Below, piece after piece: positions 15,458-28,995 of a DNA stretch of 64,000 nucleotides; the stretch's first letter is position 1; the number at the start of each line of letters is the position of its first letter. A model generated the notes under the pieces. The model saw only the letters and a program-made list of their open reading frames with translations, had not been told where the DNA came from and did not search any database. Source of the stretch: Jackrogersella multiformis (taxonomy: Eukaryota > Ascomycota > Sordariomycetes > Xylariales > Hypoxylaceae); assembly GCA_902806575.1 (NCBI GenBank), contig CADCXD010000008.1:2294001-2358000 (forward strand), read 5' to 3'. The position numbers and the translations under genes were made by a program.

Positions 15458-17183
15458 TTATATTTACGTATATAAAAACATTATATTAATAATAATAATA
15501 ATATTTAAATTTTAAATTAATAATTTTTTTTATATAATTATATATAATAACAACAATAATAACTTTTCGTTTAATTTTATATAAAGTTAATAATAATTTT
15601 TTATTGATAACGTTTATAATTACGGTAATTTGTCGTTAAAAGTAAAAATTATAACGGCTTTTTTACCGGTAATATTTATAATAATTTTTATAACTTAATT
15701 TTTAAATTATAACTTTATATAACGTTAATAAAAACTTTTTTACCGACGAAACTTATAATAACATTTATAATTTAATTTACGTTATAATTTAACTTTAATA
15801 AAATAAATATTTACGGCTCGGTTTTAGATAAATATTTCATAAAATTAAAAATTATATTTATAGCATCGTATTAATTAATTAATAATACCTTTCTCGAAAC
15901 TTAATATATATTTATTTTAAAAAAAATTATAAAAAATTATAAAAAGAATTATTAATAATTATTAACGATAAAAAAGTTATTAATATTATTATATAAAAAA
16001 TTATAAAAAAAGATTTTTTTTATTAATATTATAATATATATAATTATATAAAACATTTACGTAATATAATTTAAATATAAAATTATAATTAATTACTTTA
16101 AATAATTAACTTTTATTTATATAATTTATATTTAATAATAATATATAAATAATATTAAAAATAATTATAACTTTTATTTTATTATTTTATTTTATTTATT
16201 AATAAATTTATTAAATTAACATTAAATAAATTAAATTTTAATCAATTAACAATTTATAAGTTAATAATTTAAAATAACGTAATAAACTTTTTTAAAATAT
16301 ATATAATAATAAATAATAAATAATAACGTAATAAATTATAAAAATTTTATATTAATTTTTTTTATATATAATTAATATAAATTTTATAATATATATTTAA
16401 ATAAGTTTTTTAAAATAAATTATATAATATTATTTAAATTTTATATTTATATTATTAAAATTTTATATTTTTTTATTTTTTTAAAAAGTTATAATTTAAT
16501 ATAAATATTAATTTTTTATATAATAAAATTTTTAATATTAAATTAATATAAGTTTTTAAAAAAGTTTATAATTGTAAAAATAAATATTAAAATAAACTTT
16601 ATTTAATTAAATAAAAAGTTAAGTTATTTTAAAACGTTTATTTTTTTAAAGAAAATAAATAATAATATCTTTTAAATTAATTAATTTAAAATATTCGGTT
16701 AATTTTAATAATAAAAATATAATTTTAAAAAGTTTAATATATATTATAATAATATTAATTCTTTTATATAATTAAAAATTATAAATAAATATAAAATATT
16801 TTATTATATTTTAAATTTTATTAATAATTTTTGTAAATATACCTTTTATAAAGAATAAAAAAGTTAATAATAAATAAAAAAGTTATTTATAATTTTAAAG
16901 GTTTTTAATATAATTTTTAACATATTAATAAATTATAAAATAAAAAAAATTTAAAAATTAAACCTTTTATTAATGATTTTTTATAAAAATAATAATAATT
17001 TAAACATTTAAAAAAGTAATATTTTTAATATTTTTATTAAAAATGATATTATAAAATTAAATATTTTAATTTATTAATTAAAAATAACGATAAAAATAAA
17101 TTTTAATTATAATATATATTTATATTAAAATTTCTTACTTATTTTAATTAATTTTTAAATATTTATTAACCAATTAAAATATA

Positions 17184-17303
17184 ATAAAAAGATATTTTTA
17201 ATTAATTTAAATTAATGAAAATTATTATATAAAATAATCATAAATATCTCGTTAAATCTTTTATTAAACCGATTATAAACGTTTTATAATTAATTATAAA
17301 TAT
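17184..17303 (+). repeat. Dispersed repeat, copy 2
   Basis: Counterpart of 5584-5703. Similarity continues weakly downstream to about 17420, as in the first copy. Confidence 0.55.
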
Positions 17304-17689
17304 ATTAATAAATATCTTTTTTTAATATTTCGATAATAATTTAAAAGTAAAATATATAATTATATTATTAATATAAACGTTTATATTTTTAAATATTATA
17401 ATAATTTTAAAAATTTAATTATATTAAGTTATAACTTTTAATAATTTTACGTTTAAAAAATTAATAAAATTATTATTTACATTAAAAGATTAAAAATTTT
17501 CATTATTTAAAAACTTTATAAATAAAAAACTTATTATAAATTTAATAAGTTTATTATTAATTTCTTTTATTATTTCGTAAAACTTATTAATATTTAACTT
17601 TTTAATACAATTTCTTAAGTAATTATTATATTCGATACGATAAAATTAAAGCTTTATTATTAAGTTTTAAATATAAAGTATTTATTTAT

Positions 17690-17827
17690 ATATATAAATT
17701 ACGCATATATAAATTAAATAAATTAAATAAAAACTTTTAATCTTTATTTTACTTTTTGCTCGTTTTAAAAGAACGGAGAAATTATTAATTTTATATATTA
17801 AAATATACTATATAAAGTATATATCAA
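17690..17827 (+). mobile_element. ATM-1 miniature element copy 3, decayed left end
   Basis: The central hairpin segment (AAACTTTTAATCTTTATTTT), the TTGCTCGTTTTAAAAGAACGG hairpin and the right part are recognisable. The left end is too changed to place exactly. Confidence 0.6.
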
Positions 17828-18105
17828 TATATTTACGTTATATTAAATTTTTCTTATAAAATATTAATACTTTTTTTAATAATTCTTTTAATAATTTTAA
17901 TTTTAATGTTACGTAATAATATGATAAGCTTATTAAACGTATTTAAAAATATTATTTATTACGTTTTTTATTTTAACGTAAAATAAAAATTACGTAATAA
18001 ATTAAAATAATTTATTAAAATAAATATTATCGTTTTAATTAATATAAAAATTTTTTTTATAATTAAAACTTATTATTATATTTAATTTTTTAAATGATAA
18101 TATTT

Positions 18106-18277
18106 TTAATATAAACCTTATAAAACGTGTTTTAATATATAATATTAATGGCTTTTTCGTTTTTTAAAACGAACGAGAAATAAAATAAAAACTAAAAGTT
18201 ATTATTTTATTTATTTAATGTAAAGTATAAGCTATATATTTTCACTTAATATAAAAACCTTTATAAAGTCGCATTAA
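18106..18277 (-). mobile_element. ATM-1 miniature element copy 4
   Basis: Full-length copy on the minus strand, from TTAATATAAACCTTATAAAA to TATAAAGTCGCATTAA. It lies about 280 bp downstream of copy 3 in opposite orientation. Confidence 0.75.
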
Positions 18278-18859
18278 TTTTATAAGTATTTAAATTTTAA
18301 AATATAATATTAATATTATATTAATTTTAATTTAATTTATAATTATATTATATTTTCCGAGGAAATAATTTTTTATTAATAAATTAAACTTATAATTTAA
18401 ATAATTAATTTATATTTTTATTGAAATTTAAACTTATATTTATCGTTTATATATTATTTTCCTTTAAAATTTAATATTAAACTTTATTTTAATTTTTATA
18501 ATTAAACGTTTTAAGATTATTTTATATATATATATAAGTTTTTTTAATTTAAATATTTCGTAATTTTTAACGAAAATTTTTAATTATATTTTATTTATCA
18601 TTTAATTAAATATATTAATATTTATATATATTATTAACTTTTATTTTAATTTATTAAATATATTTATTTTTAGGTTTATATATTTTATTAATTTTTTATT
18701 TAAAGGTAAATTTTTTTTTTATTAATTATATTAATTATATATTTTTTAAAATAAAGTAAGCGTTAATAATCTTTCTAATCTTTAATTAAATTTTTATTAC
18801 TCGTTTTAATTTTTAAAATAAATATAAAGGTTTAAATATTATATATTTATTAACGTATC

Positions 18860-19031
18860 TTAATACGACCTTATAAAGGTCCTTACATTAAGTAAAAATA
18901 TATATTTTATACATTAAATTAAATAAATTAAATAAGGATTTTTAATCTTTATTTTGTTTTTTACCTGTTTTGAAAAAACGAAAGAACCATTAATTTTATA
19001 TATTTAAACACACATTATATAATTTACATTA
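18860..19031 (+). mobile_element. ATM-1 miniature element copy 5
   Basis: Full-length copy. The left end (TTAATACGACCTTATAAAGG) is well kept; the right end has decayed to ATTATATAATTTACATTA. Confidence 0.75.
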
Positions 19032-20194
19032 TATATATATTTAAAATAATTAACTTTATTATTAAATACTTTATAATATTTTTAATATATACGTTTTTTT
19101 ATAATTAATAATTTATTATTAAAAAACGATTAATAATATATAAAGTTATTAAATTTATTTATGAAATATTTTTTCATTAAAAATACTTATTAACTTACAA
19201 CTTTTTTTCGTTATTTTCCCGTTTTGTTTAATTTCATTCGTATTTAATTTTATTTTATTAATATATTTTATTAATTAAACGGTTTCTCGTTTTTATTTTT
19301 ATTTTTAACGGAAATAAAAACGATTATTATAATATTTATTATTATTATTATAACGGCTTTAATTACCTTAATAAATTTTTATTTAATTAATATAAAATAT
19401 TATATTATTATAATTATAATTAATGAATTAAATATTTTTAAATAATTTATTATGATTTAAAAGTATATTTTAAATAGATATATTATTAAAAATTATTTAA
19501 GGCTTAACGTTAATTTTTAAATCTTTATTTACTTTTATTAATATTTATTTATATTATATTAATTATTTCTTATTTAAATATTTAAAATAAACGTTTATAA
19601 TTATTATAATCGATTTAAAGTTAATAATATCCACGGCTTTAAATTTTAAGTTTACTTTATTATAAATAATAATTATATATTAAATATTAATACTTAATTT
19701 ATACGTTCGATAATTTCGTATAATATTTAATAATTAAATTTTAATAAAAAAATCCTTTAAATGAAGTTTTAATATATATTTTATCTTTTTAAAAAATATT
19801 AACGTATTTAATATATGGATTTTATATCGATTAAATAACGTTTTAAAAACGTATTTAATATCTTTTTATATCTTTTTTTTTCTTTAATAAATACACGATT
19901 TATTTATTAATTTTAAATATTTTCGGGAAATAACTTATAAAGATTTCCCTTAATTTCTTTTACCTTTATAAGTTTTTTATAAACTATTTATATTAAATTA
20001 ATTTATATATAAATATTTTATTAATATATATAATTTCTTTTAACAAAAAAATTATTTATATTTATAAATTTATAAACGTTTATTATAAAGTATTTAATAT
20101 CGTAAATTATTTAATTTTTTAATATTAATTTACGGTTTATTTTATTGTTTTATGTTTATATTAAAATTAATATATTATTAATTAAATAAATAAT

Positions 20195-20445
20195 AATTAA
20201 TAAAGTTGTAATAAATTAATTAATAATTAAAAAAATTAAAAACTATAATAAATTAAATAAAAATTTAAAAAATTCGCAAGAAATAATTAAAAATATTATT
20301 ATATAATAATAAACTTTAAATTATTTATTAAATTTTCAGTTAACTTTTTATTATTTAATTTAAATTTATAAATAATATTTTAAATATATTATAAAGTAAA
20401 GATTTTTTAAAAACTTATAATTAAATTTTATTTAAAAGATTTTAC
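20195..20445 (+). repeat. Palindrome-rich family PF-1, partial copy
   Basis: PF-1 is my label. From TAATTAAAAAAATTAAAAAC through the ATTCGCAAGAAATAATTAAA segment to ATTATAAAGTAAAG, it resembles the left parts of the PF-1 copies at 37030 and 39330. The rest of the element is missing or unrecognisable. Confidence 0.55.
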
Positions 20446-20734
20446 GTTTTATTATAAAATATAAATGTATCGACGTATAATAACGGTTTTTTACGATCGA
20501 TACCGTTTTCGATTTATTAATAATCTCGATAAAATTAAATAAATATTAATAATTATAATAAATTAAAATTAAATTAAAATTATATAAACTTATTATATTT
20601 TCGGAATTTTTATATTTAAAAATATTAAGTTATAAATAACCGTTATATATTATATATAAAAAAGCTTTAACTTTAATTTTATAATTATATAATATATAAA
20701 AATTTTACGTTTTTTCGGCTTATAATAAAAATAA

Positions 20735-20776
20735 TTAATAAAATAATAATTAATTAATTAATTAATTAATTAATTA
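20735..20776. repeat. TTAA simple repeat
   Basis: A short run of TTAA/AATT tetranucleotide units. This low-complexity sequence has no feature function that I can see. Confidence 0.7.
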
Positions 20777-21900
20777 AGTAATTAAATAAATAACTTACGT
20801 AATAAATTAATCTTTCGTTTAAATATTAAAAAAACTTTAAATTAAATTCGTTTTTAGCGATTAATTTACGTATAAATACGCGATGTAAATCGCTAAAATA
20901 ACTCGATATTTTATTTAATTTTACTTACTTAAATAAAAAATATAATAATAAATATAATAATAAAAATAAAAAATAAAAATAAAATATTAAAGAATTTTAT
21001 TATAATATATATATTTAAAGTATAAACAATATTTTTAATTATTAAACGCTTATTTATAATTATTAAAATTAATAATTAATTATTTATAATTATTAAATGT
21101 TTATTTATAATTATTAAAATTAAAAAAAACTAATTTCCAAATTAATAAACGCTTATTTATAATTACAAATATATTATTAATTAATTATTAATATTTAAAT
21201 TTTAAATTTATATTATTAATCTTTATATTTATATAATAAATTAATTACATCGTTAAATTTATTAAATTTTACTTTAAATATTTTTCATAAATTTATTAAT
21301 AAACATAATTTACCTAAAAATAACAAAAAAATCGATAATAAAAATTTACCTAATTTTAAATTAAAATTTAAAAAAGACTTTAATATTTATATATTTAAAA
21401 ACGGCTTATTTATTCGATCTTTATTATTTATTAATTTACTTAATCCTCGAAAAATAATTATTAAATATATTATATAAATTATTTATTTATATTATTTTAT
21501 TACTTTATATATTACGTTATTTATTAATGTTTTAATTTATTAAGTATAATTATAAAAACGTTTTTACCATTAAACGTTTTTAAAATTTAAATTTTATACG
21601 TTATTATAATAAAAAATATCCTTTTATTACATTTAATAAAAAAACTAAAGTTACTTAATTTTTTATTATTAAATATATTAATTATATTTACAATTAATTA
21701 ATTAATTAATTATAAAAAATACAATAAATGTTAATACGATTTTAATAAATTTATAAACTTAAAAACGACCCTAAAATAATATAATAATATTAAATATTAA
21801 ATTATTTATTAAAAACGAAACTTATAATAAAATTTTAAATTTTATTATTAAAAATAACCTTTCTTTTAATATATTAAATTCTCAATCTTGTTTAAATTTA

Positions 21901-22072
21901 TAATGCGACCTTATAAAGGTCCCTGTATTAAATAAAAATATATACTTTATATTTTAAATTTAATAAATTAGATAAAAACTTTCAGTCCTTATTTTATTTC
22001 TCTCCCGTTTTAAAAAAACAAAAAAACCATTAATCTTATATATTTAAACACACCTTATAAGGTCCATATTAA
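21901..22072 (+). mobile_element. ATM-1 miniature element copy 6
   Basis: Full-length and comparatively well preserved, with TAATGCGACCTTATAAAGG at the left and ACCTTATAAGGTCCATATTAA-like sequence at the right. It keeps the central GGTCCCTGTATTAAATAAAA and CCCGTTTTAAAAAAAC hairpin parts. Confidence 0.8.
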
Positions 22073-25000
22073 TTTATTAAATGATTATAAACCGTAAATA
22101 TATTTATAATAATTATTATATTTATATTTATATTTATATTTACATTTTATAAGGTAATTATAACTTTAAATCGATCGAAAATTAAATCGATTTTTAAATT
22201 AACGTTTAAAAATGCTTTAACAGTTTTTAATTTAAATTTAAACTTATATATTAAATTAAACGGTAAATATTCAATTATTTTTAATATTTAAAAATTAAAA
22301 TCGAATTATTATTTTATAAGTGTTATTATTTCATTTATCGATTTTGATTTTAATTTAATTTATAAATTAATCGGTTTTGAAAATTTAATTATAAATTATA
22401 TAAGTATTTATATTTTTAACGAATTTAAAAATATAATTAAAGATTATATATTTTTAATTTTAAATATTATATTTAAGTATGTTTATTTATTTACTTTAAA
22501 AAAATATTTATATTATCTTTTATTTTACCTTTTATTTTACCTTATATATTATTTTTTATATTAATTTTATTTATAATATAATAAAAGATAACGCTTAAAA
22601 TAATGATATATTTTTAATTACGTTTAAAAATTATTATTTTAAATAATATAACGATTATTTTTTAACAATATTTCATATATTTCATATATAATTGATATAA
22701 TCGTTTAAAATATATTAAAAATTATATAAGTAACGACGAAGTTAATAATTTTATTACGGATTATATAAATTTATAAGTACTTTAATTAATAAACGATGAA
22801 AATATCGAAGTGTATAACGAAACTTTTAAAAGTAAGTTTAATTTAAAGTTTAAATTTTAAATTTTAATTAATATAAATTAAATGAGTTTAATTAATTAAG
22901 TTTAACGAATTGCCGTTATTATTAAATACGTAATGGATATATGAAGAGATTTTATTAACGAGATTAATAAAGCTAAAATTAACGGTATTTTACCTGTAAA
23001 CTTTAAAAAAACTATTATTTTTTTAAGTATGTTTATTTAATTAATTATTTACTTAATTACTTAATCATTAAATTACTTAATTATTTAATTATTTAATTAC
23101 TAAATTACTTAATTGTTTAATTACTTTATTACTTTATTTTAGATTTTATTATTCGATAAAATTTAACTTATTAAATAACTTTTATAATTATTTAATTTAA
23201 ATAAATTTTAGAATACGTAAATCGAAATATAAATTACGAAGAATTTATTTATTTTTATTCTAATAATTTAAACTGGTTTTGTTTAAAAGAATTACTAAAC
23301 ATATTTAAAATATTCGTTAAACCGTTTGTTTTTTTATAAGGTTAATTATATTTAAAATAGTAATAACTTTAAAAAAAATTAAACTTTTTTACTATTAAAC
23401 GACTTAATAAATATTATTAATATAACGTTTTTATTTATTTTATTTTAATTACCGAAATAATAAAATAAATAAAGAGAGAAAAAAAAGTAATATCGTTATT
23501 ATTAATTTATGCGATAATTATAGTTTCTTACGTTTAAATTTAATCGATTATATTAAAATATTTTAAAATTGTATTAAAAAATATAACTTATTTTAGGTTT
23601 AAAATTTCCTTTTAAATTAATACGATACTTATATTAACTGATATATTATTTAAATAATATTTAATAATTAATTTTATCGGTTTAATATTTTAAGACTTTT
23701 TACGTAAACGTTAAAATAAATATATAAAAAACGCTTTTTTAATAACGAATTATTTAATAAGCCCTAAAAGATGAAATATATATATATATTTATTAACTTT
23801 AAAAGATGTATTACGAAATATATAGTTTTAATTTTATATAATTATAAGTAAATTAAAATAATCTTTTATAATTTTATTTAATTTATTAATAAATTTTTAT
23901 AACTTATCGATATTAAGATTTTATAAATCTCGTTTTTAACGTTCTATATAATTAATTATCGTTTTATTAATAAATTTTAATATTAGAAATAATATTATTT
24001 TTTATTTATTTAAATAAGTTAAAACCATTATCGATAAAGTTTAACTGATTTAATAAAGTTATTTTTTAATATTATTATATTTTAAATAACGTATTTAAAG
24101 TTTAAGTAGTAAATATTTTTTAAAATATAAAAAAGCTTAATTCAATTATAAAGTTATAATTAAATAAACTTTTCCAGTTTAAATTAAAAAAAACATATTA
24201 ATAAATAATAATATATAAACCTTTTATTTCGTAAAAATATATTAATAAAATTAGCATTTTTTAAAAAAACTTAACAAATAATATATAATGATTAATTTAT
24301 TTTAAATAAACAGGTTTTAAAATAATCTTAATTAATAAAACGTAATGAAATAAATATATATTATAAAATATAAAAATTTTAAATATATATAATTATTAAA
24401 AATATTAAATTTTATATCGATTAAAAGATTAAAAGAAAATTCGTTTATATTAAGTTATTAATTTTTATTAATATTTAAAAAAATAAAATACCGTAAATAA
24501 AGTTATTAATAATGAACCGTTCTATAAATAATATTAATATATAATTAACGTTAATTATTTTTAAAAAAGTAAAAGATTTTATATCTTAAAATATAATTAT
24601 AAATATTTATCGATAATAATTTACGTTTCGAAAATATATAATTATTAATTTTAATAAATAAGCGTTAAATAATCTTATTTTTATTTATAATATTTACTTA
24701 CTTTAAGCTCTTTAAAAAAGTCTTAAAATATAATAATTAATATTAAATATTAATAAATTAATAATTATAATTTAATTACGTAATTAATAATATAATAAAA
24801 TAATATTATAATTTAATAATACGTAAAAATAAAAAAATTCATAATTATAATATACGGTAATAATTATTGCTTTATTTTATTAATTATAATTATTTTTATT
24901 ACGTTTAATTTATAAGATATTATTATTATTAAAATAAAAGTTTTTAGTAAATTTTTAAAGGTATTCGAAACGATAATAACTTTTATTTTTAATATGTTTA

Positions 25001-25195
25001 TAATATAATAAAATATATTTATATATTGAAAAACTAAAAGTAATAAATTATAACTTAATTTTTATTATTTACTTAAAAATATTTAAATTACATTATATAA
25101 TTATAAAAACTTAAAGGGTTGATTTTTTATTAAACCTTTTACGAGAAATTTGATTATAAAAGTTTTTTTAAAAATATTTATTAATTTATATTAAA

Positions 25196-25481
25196 AACTT
25201 TTTAATTTCGCGTTAGCTTTATTTTATTAAAAAGTTTAAAATAAAACATTTTAACGTTAATATTACCATAAAACTAAAAAAGCCCATATAAATAAAAAGC
25301 TTTTTATTTATTAATGTCGATAATTTTACAGTAAATATTTATTTAACCGAACGTGTTATTTTTCATTTTATCACGTATAAACTTATTAAAAAAACGTTTA
25401 TATAAAAATAAAATTATCGTATAATAATTATAAGATTTTAATTTACTTTTTTTAAAATTAATTTTTACGTATAAAAAGTAA
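25196..25481 (-). pseudogene. Helitron-like Rep domain relic
   Basis: A minus-strand reading frame broken by several stops. In order it shows a segment F-I-R-D-K-M-K-N-N-T-F-G, then Y-C-x-I-I-D, then K-A-F-Y-L-Y-G-L-F-stop-F-Y-G-N at 25262-25303. Reversing CpA to TpA changes in that last motif (His to Tyr, Trp to stop) would give the F-H-L-H-G-L-x-W-x-x-G-N type core of Helitron Rep (HUH) endonucleases. The upstream F-G spacer and Y also sit where that family has them. The recognition is from memory of the family pattern, not from a search. The helicase part, expected at lower coordinates on this strand, was not found. Non-functional. Confidence 0.45.
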
Positions 25482-25957
25482 TTTTTTTATATTTCGTTTT
25501 ATGTATTTATAATCACGAAAGTTATAAAATTTATAAGTTAATTTTATACGAATAAATAAAGAAAAATCATTTAAGTAAATAATAAATTATACGATAAAAA
25601 TATTATATTTTATAATTAAAATTTTAATTTTATTATATTATTAAATTTTCTTTTTATTAAATAATAATTATTAACAATTAAACGTAATGATTTTTTTAAA
25701 TAAATAATTCTTTTTTACTTATAATAAGTTTATAATGTTTTAATATTTCGTTAATTTTAAATAAATATTTCTTTATAATTAACTTAAATATAATTTATAT
25801 TTAAAAAAAATTAATATAAGATTTATTAATTTAAATATTATTATTTTTTATTATACAATTAAAAATTAAAAAAGAAAATATTAAATATATAATTATAATA
25901 ATTTTATATTATTTTAATTTAATTAATACTTATTTATATATAAAAGTTAATTAATAA

Positions 25958-26110
25958 TTAATATAACTTTATAAAAATATATATCTTATACTTTAAATTA
26001 AATAAATAAAATAAAAACTTTTAATTTTTATCTTATTTTTTACTTATTTTAAAAAACAAAAAAGTTATTAATTTTACATATTAAAATATGCCTTATAAGA
26101 TTTATATTAA
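25958..26110 (+). mobile_element. ATM-1 miniature element copy 7, internally shorter
   Basis: Both TTAA-flanked ends are present, but the copy is about 153 bp because the TTACATTAAGTGG segment next to the left palindrome is missing. Confidence 0.7.
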
Positions 26111-27699
26111 ATTAATATTTAATATAAAATTTTTACTTAAAATTTTATTTTATTATATTATATTATTATTATTTATATTTTAAACGTATAATATATTTTT
26201 ATTAATAATTTATTAATATATTTTTCCTTTAATTTTTAATTTTTATTAATTTTTTAACTTAAGTAACTTTTTAAACTTTTTATTAACCTTTAACGTTATA
26301 TTTACGTTATATATTTTTTATTATTTAAATTTATTTAAATTTAAAATACAAATCTTATATTTATAAAAAAAATTACTATTATAATATTAATTTTTTCTAT
26401 TACTTATTATATCATTATATTAATTTTATAACTTTTTAAAACTTTTGAAACGTAAAATTTATAAAAACTTTTACGCGTATTAATTTAAAACGATTAACTT
26501 TATTTTAATTTTTTATATAAAAATACTTATAATATTTTTAATAAAGTTTTTTTTAAATATTTATATTCCTTATATATTTTTCCATTTTATTAATATAATT
26601 ATTTTTCTTTATATATTAATACCATTAAATTTTATAATTAAAAATAATTAAACAAAACGAAATATTTAAAATTAAAAACAATATTTTTAATATTTTTAAA
26701 TTATTTTAATTAAAAAAAACCATTAAACTTATAATAATATTAATTAATAATAAAATTACGTATATAAAAACCGAAATATATAAAGGAATAAAAAAATATT
26801 TAATAAAACGTAAATTTTTATATTAAATTTAAAAAATTATTTTAAAAATAAATATAATAAATAATTAAATAAAATTATTATTATAAAAAAGTATTAAAAA
26901 AGTAAATAAATTATTATTTATAAATAAAATAAAACTTATAATATTAATTAATTCATTTATAAATAAATTTTAATTTTTTATAAAACTTTAAAAAAATAAT
27001 ATCGAAATATTTAATTGAAACTTTAAAAAATTTTAAAATTATAAATTTATTATTAATAAACGAAATATTATTTTTATCAATATAAATATATTTATCGATT
27101 ATATTAATTTTTTTATAAAGATTTTATGATTAAATATAATAATAAAAAGTAACTTTTTATATTTTATTTTATTTTATTAAACGATATAATATAATATTAA
27201 TAAAATAACGAATTTATTTTTATTAAACGTAAAAAAAAAAAAAAATATTAAATTAAATAAAATATTTAAATATTTAAAAAAATATTTTTATTTAAATTTA
27301 AATATAACGTTTATTTTATTTATATTTATTATATTAAACGTTATAAAATTAATTAAAAGTAATAATATCGTTTATATATATATTTAAAAACATTTTTTAT
27401 ACGTATTAATTTATAAAATAATCAAATTAAAAAATTAAAACTAATATAAAATCGTTATAACTATTTAAATTAACATAATTTTAGAAATTTAATAAATTTT
27501 TAAGCTTTATATAAAATTAAATTTTTTAAAAATTATATATAAAAAATTGAAGGAAATAAAGAAATTATAATAAAAATAATATAAGATTTATTTTCTAAAA
27601 AATAATTTAAATTTTTATATTTTAATTAATAACGAAAAAAATATTATAATAATTAATAAAACTTTAATTAATATTATTTATATAATAATTGAAATTATA

Positions 27700-27942
27700 A
27701 AAATATTAATTAAAATTATCGAAATAATAATGAAAATAATTAAAATAATTATAAAAATAATTAACGAAATAATTATTAAAATAATTAATAAAATAAACGT
27801 TAAAATAATAATTATAAATAAGATTGTCGTAATAATTAACGAAATAATTATCGAGATAATAATTAAAAAAACTAACGAAAAAATAGAAAATAAAATCCAA
27901 ATATTAATCGTAATAAAGATCGTAAAAAAATATATTAAATAA
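27700..27942 (+). repeat. Low-complexity ATTGAAATAATT-like tandem tract
   Basis: Irregular tandem repetition of ATAATTAA/GAAATAATTA words about 12 bp long. It yields open frames on both strands (Lys-Ile-Asn-rich on plus, Tyr-Phe-Asn-rich on minus), which is expected for such a tract. I read it as a RIP-altered minisatellite, not a gene. Confidence 0.55.
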
Positions 27943-28824
27943 ATAAAAGTAAACCTTTTTTGCGTTATTAATTAATAATTTTTTAAATAATTTAAAATTA
28001 AATATTAACGTTAATTATATTAATATTATATTTAATATTTATGTAAATAAAGTAAAAATATAATCGTAAATATATTATTAATTTTATTTTAAAAATCGTT
28101 AAAATATCGTTTATAATAAAATTTAATTATTATATATATAATTATTATTAAAATTTTTTACTATTTTAAAATAAATTATTTTAATATATTTATATTTATA
28201 AAAACGTTAAATAAAGTATTTATTAAATATATTAAAAATAGAATAACTTTAAAAATAAACGTAATAAAGATAAAAAATATATAACTTTTATTCTTAACGT
28301 TTTAAATAGTTTATTTTTATTTAATTATACGTATTTATATATTAATATATGCTTTTAATTAATAAATAAAAATATTAAAATATACGTTAATTTTAATATA
28401 AATTATATTATAATTAACCGTTCGTTTTTTAATAAAGTTAAATATATTATTAAAAACCGATAAAAATATATTTAAAATTTTAATAAAAATTACTTAATAA
28501 ATTACGTTTATTTTTTATGCTTTAAAAATAGATAAAAATAATAAAATAAAAATAATTTAATTTATAAAGTTAAAATAAATTATTAAGAAAATAAAACTTA
28601 ATTTATTAATTAATAATAATTTATTTAAATTATATAAAATACAGATTTACTATAAAATTTAATAATATCTTTTATAAAATTAAATAATTTTAAAACAATT
28701 TTTAAAATATAAATTTATAATTATATATACGTTTATAAAATAATAAATAAATAAAAAATAATAATTACTTTTAAATACAATATTTATATATTTATAAATT
28801 AAAAACTTTTATTTTATAATAATA

Positions 28825-28995
28825 TTAATGTAACGTTATAAGGGTCCTTACATTAAGTGGAGATATGTACCCTATACCTTAATTAAATAGATAAGATAAG
28901 GACTTTTAATCCTTATTTTATTTTTCGCCCGTTTAAAAAAACGAAAAAACCATTAATTTTACATATTAAAACACACCTTATAAGGTCCACATTAA
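28825..28995 (+). mobile_element. ATM-1 miniature element copy 8, best preserved
   Basis: Reference copy of a ~171 bp non-coding element. Left end TTAATGTAACGTTATAAGGG and right end CCTTATAAGGTCCACATTAA form an imperfect terminal inverted repeat of about 20 bp (consensus near TTAATGyGACCTTATAAGG). Each end itself contains a palindrome of type ACCTTATAAGGT. Inside are two more hairpins: AAGGACTTTTAATCCTT, and CGTTT/AAACG around an A run. TTAA stands at both ends, as in most copies, which hints at a TTAA (or TA/TAA) target duplication, although TTAA is common in such DNA. No coding capacity, so any mobility was non-autonomous. Confidence 0.85.

Noticed and set aside
27706..27942. Lys/Ile/Asn and Tyr/Phe/Asn open frames on opposite strands
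   Set aside because: Products of a low-complexity tandem tract; no start context or domain.
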